Positions 63,961 through 64,000 of a DNA stretch of 64,000 nucleotides are shown piece after piece. This DNA is from Flavobacterium tegetincola DSM 22377 (GTDB taxonomy: Bacteria > Bacteroidota > Bacteroidia > Flavobacteriales > Flavobacteriaceae): NCBI RefSeq assembly GCF_000425485.1, contig NZ_KE384385.1, positions 62,001 through 126,000 of the forward strand. Direction: 5' to 3'. Each line of letters starts with the position of its first letter. The stretch's first letter is position 1. The position numbers and the translations under genes are program-made. The notes below the pieces were generated by a model. The model had not been told where the DNA came from. It ran no database searches and worked only from the letters and a program-made list of their open reading frames with translations.

Positions 63961-64000
63961 TTAAAAATCCGCGTCAAAACTAATTTTCTGAGCATCCGCT
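63961..64000 (-). CDS. nrdB: 3' end of ribonucleotide reductase beta subunit (partial)
   Basis: Reading the minus strand from the right edge gives ADAQKISFDADF and a TAA stop at 63963-63961. This acidic, Phe-ending tail is the expected C-terminal peptide of flavobacterial NrdB, which docks on NrdA. Only 12 codons are in the window. The gene precedes nrdA in the same direction, with about 320 bp between them. Confidence 0.7.
   Translation of the reverse strand, partial: ADAQKISFDADF

Overview
The window looks like chromosome of a Flavobacterium-like bacterium (Bacteroidota, Flavobacteriaceae). The genes are AT-rich. Many start regions carry the Bacteroidota promoter element TAnnTTTG, often with an upstream TTG. 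The gene set is also typical: a glucosamine synthase behind a DUF4270 lipoprotein, atpD-atpC as a separate pair, ftsX-DUF3098-uppP-truB, a TonB receptor followed by an SGNH lipoprotein, and S16 with a long C-terminal tail. No tRNA, rRNA, CRISPR array, transposase or phage structural gene was seen.

Layout. 0.2-3.5 kb: rpsP-rimM, a tRNA methyltransferase and a glutaryl-CoA-dehydrogenase-like enzyme. 3.6-8.3 kb: pckA, DUF423 protein, saccharopine-dehydrogenase-like protein, a structured intergenic element resembling Flavo-1 RNA, and a YugP-type zinc protease. 8.5-14.5 kb: leuS, then ftsX-DUF3098-uppP-truB. 14.6-15.1 kb: a compact ParE-type toxin-antitoxin pair whose 54-residue antitoxin gene is very short. 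15.1-22.9 kb: thioredoxin-like protein, pyrH-frr, DUF5686 outer-membrane protein, Gdx-type SMR exporter, MMPL/RND transporter.

22.9-29.0 kb is the accessory part. It has an L,D-transpeptidase-like protein, an unknown helical protein, a HepT/MntA toxin-antitoxin module, and a tightly coupled two-gene operon of unknown function (a four-helix membrane protein plus a ~595-residue soluble protein). A ~175 bp imperfect direct repeat lies 10-13 bp behind the last stop codon of both the HepT/MntA operon and the unknown operon, which gives the stretch a cassette-like look. A further palindromic element lies between them. Upstream of the unknown operon are ten back-to-back degenerate 21-bp units, each starting GGGT.

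29.0-51.6 kb returns to core genes: tyrS, a DUF2975/YozG pair flanked by two related hairpin repeats, atpDC, SGNH lipoprotein and TonB receptor, glmS-DUF4270-GT5-like protein, panC-panD-flippase-like membrane protein, an esterase-fold protein that lacks the nucleophile serine, radA, a monofunctional transglycosylase and a DUF4139 protein. 51.7-64.0 kb holds an aldo/keto reductase, a PAS protein, a dinB-recombinase (Gcr family) operon, CYTH protein, LD-carboxypeptidase, YraN, an ACT-domain protein, DUF805 protein and nrdA. The last codons of nrdB touch the right edge, separated from nrdA by a cluster of REP-like hairpins.

All assignments come from reading the sequence and from memory of protein families; no database search was run.
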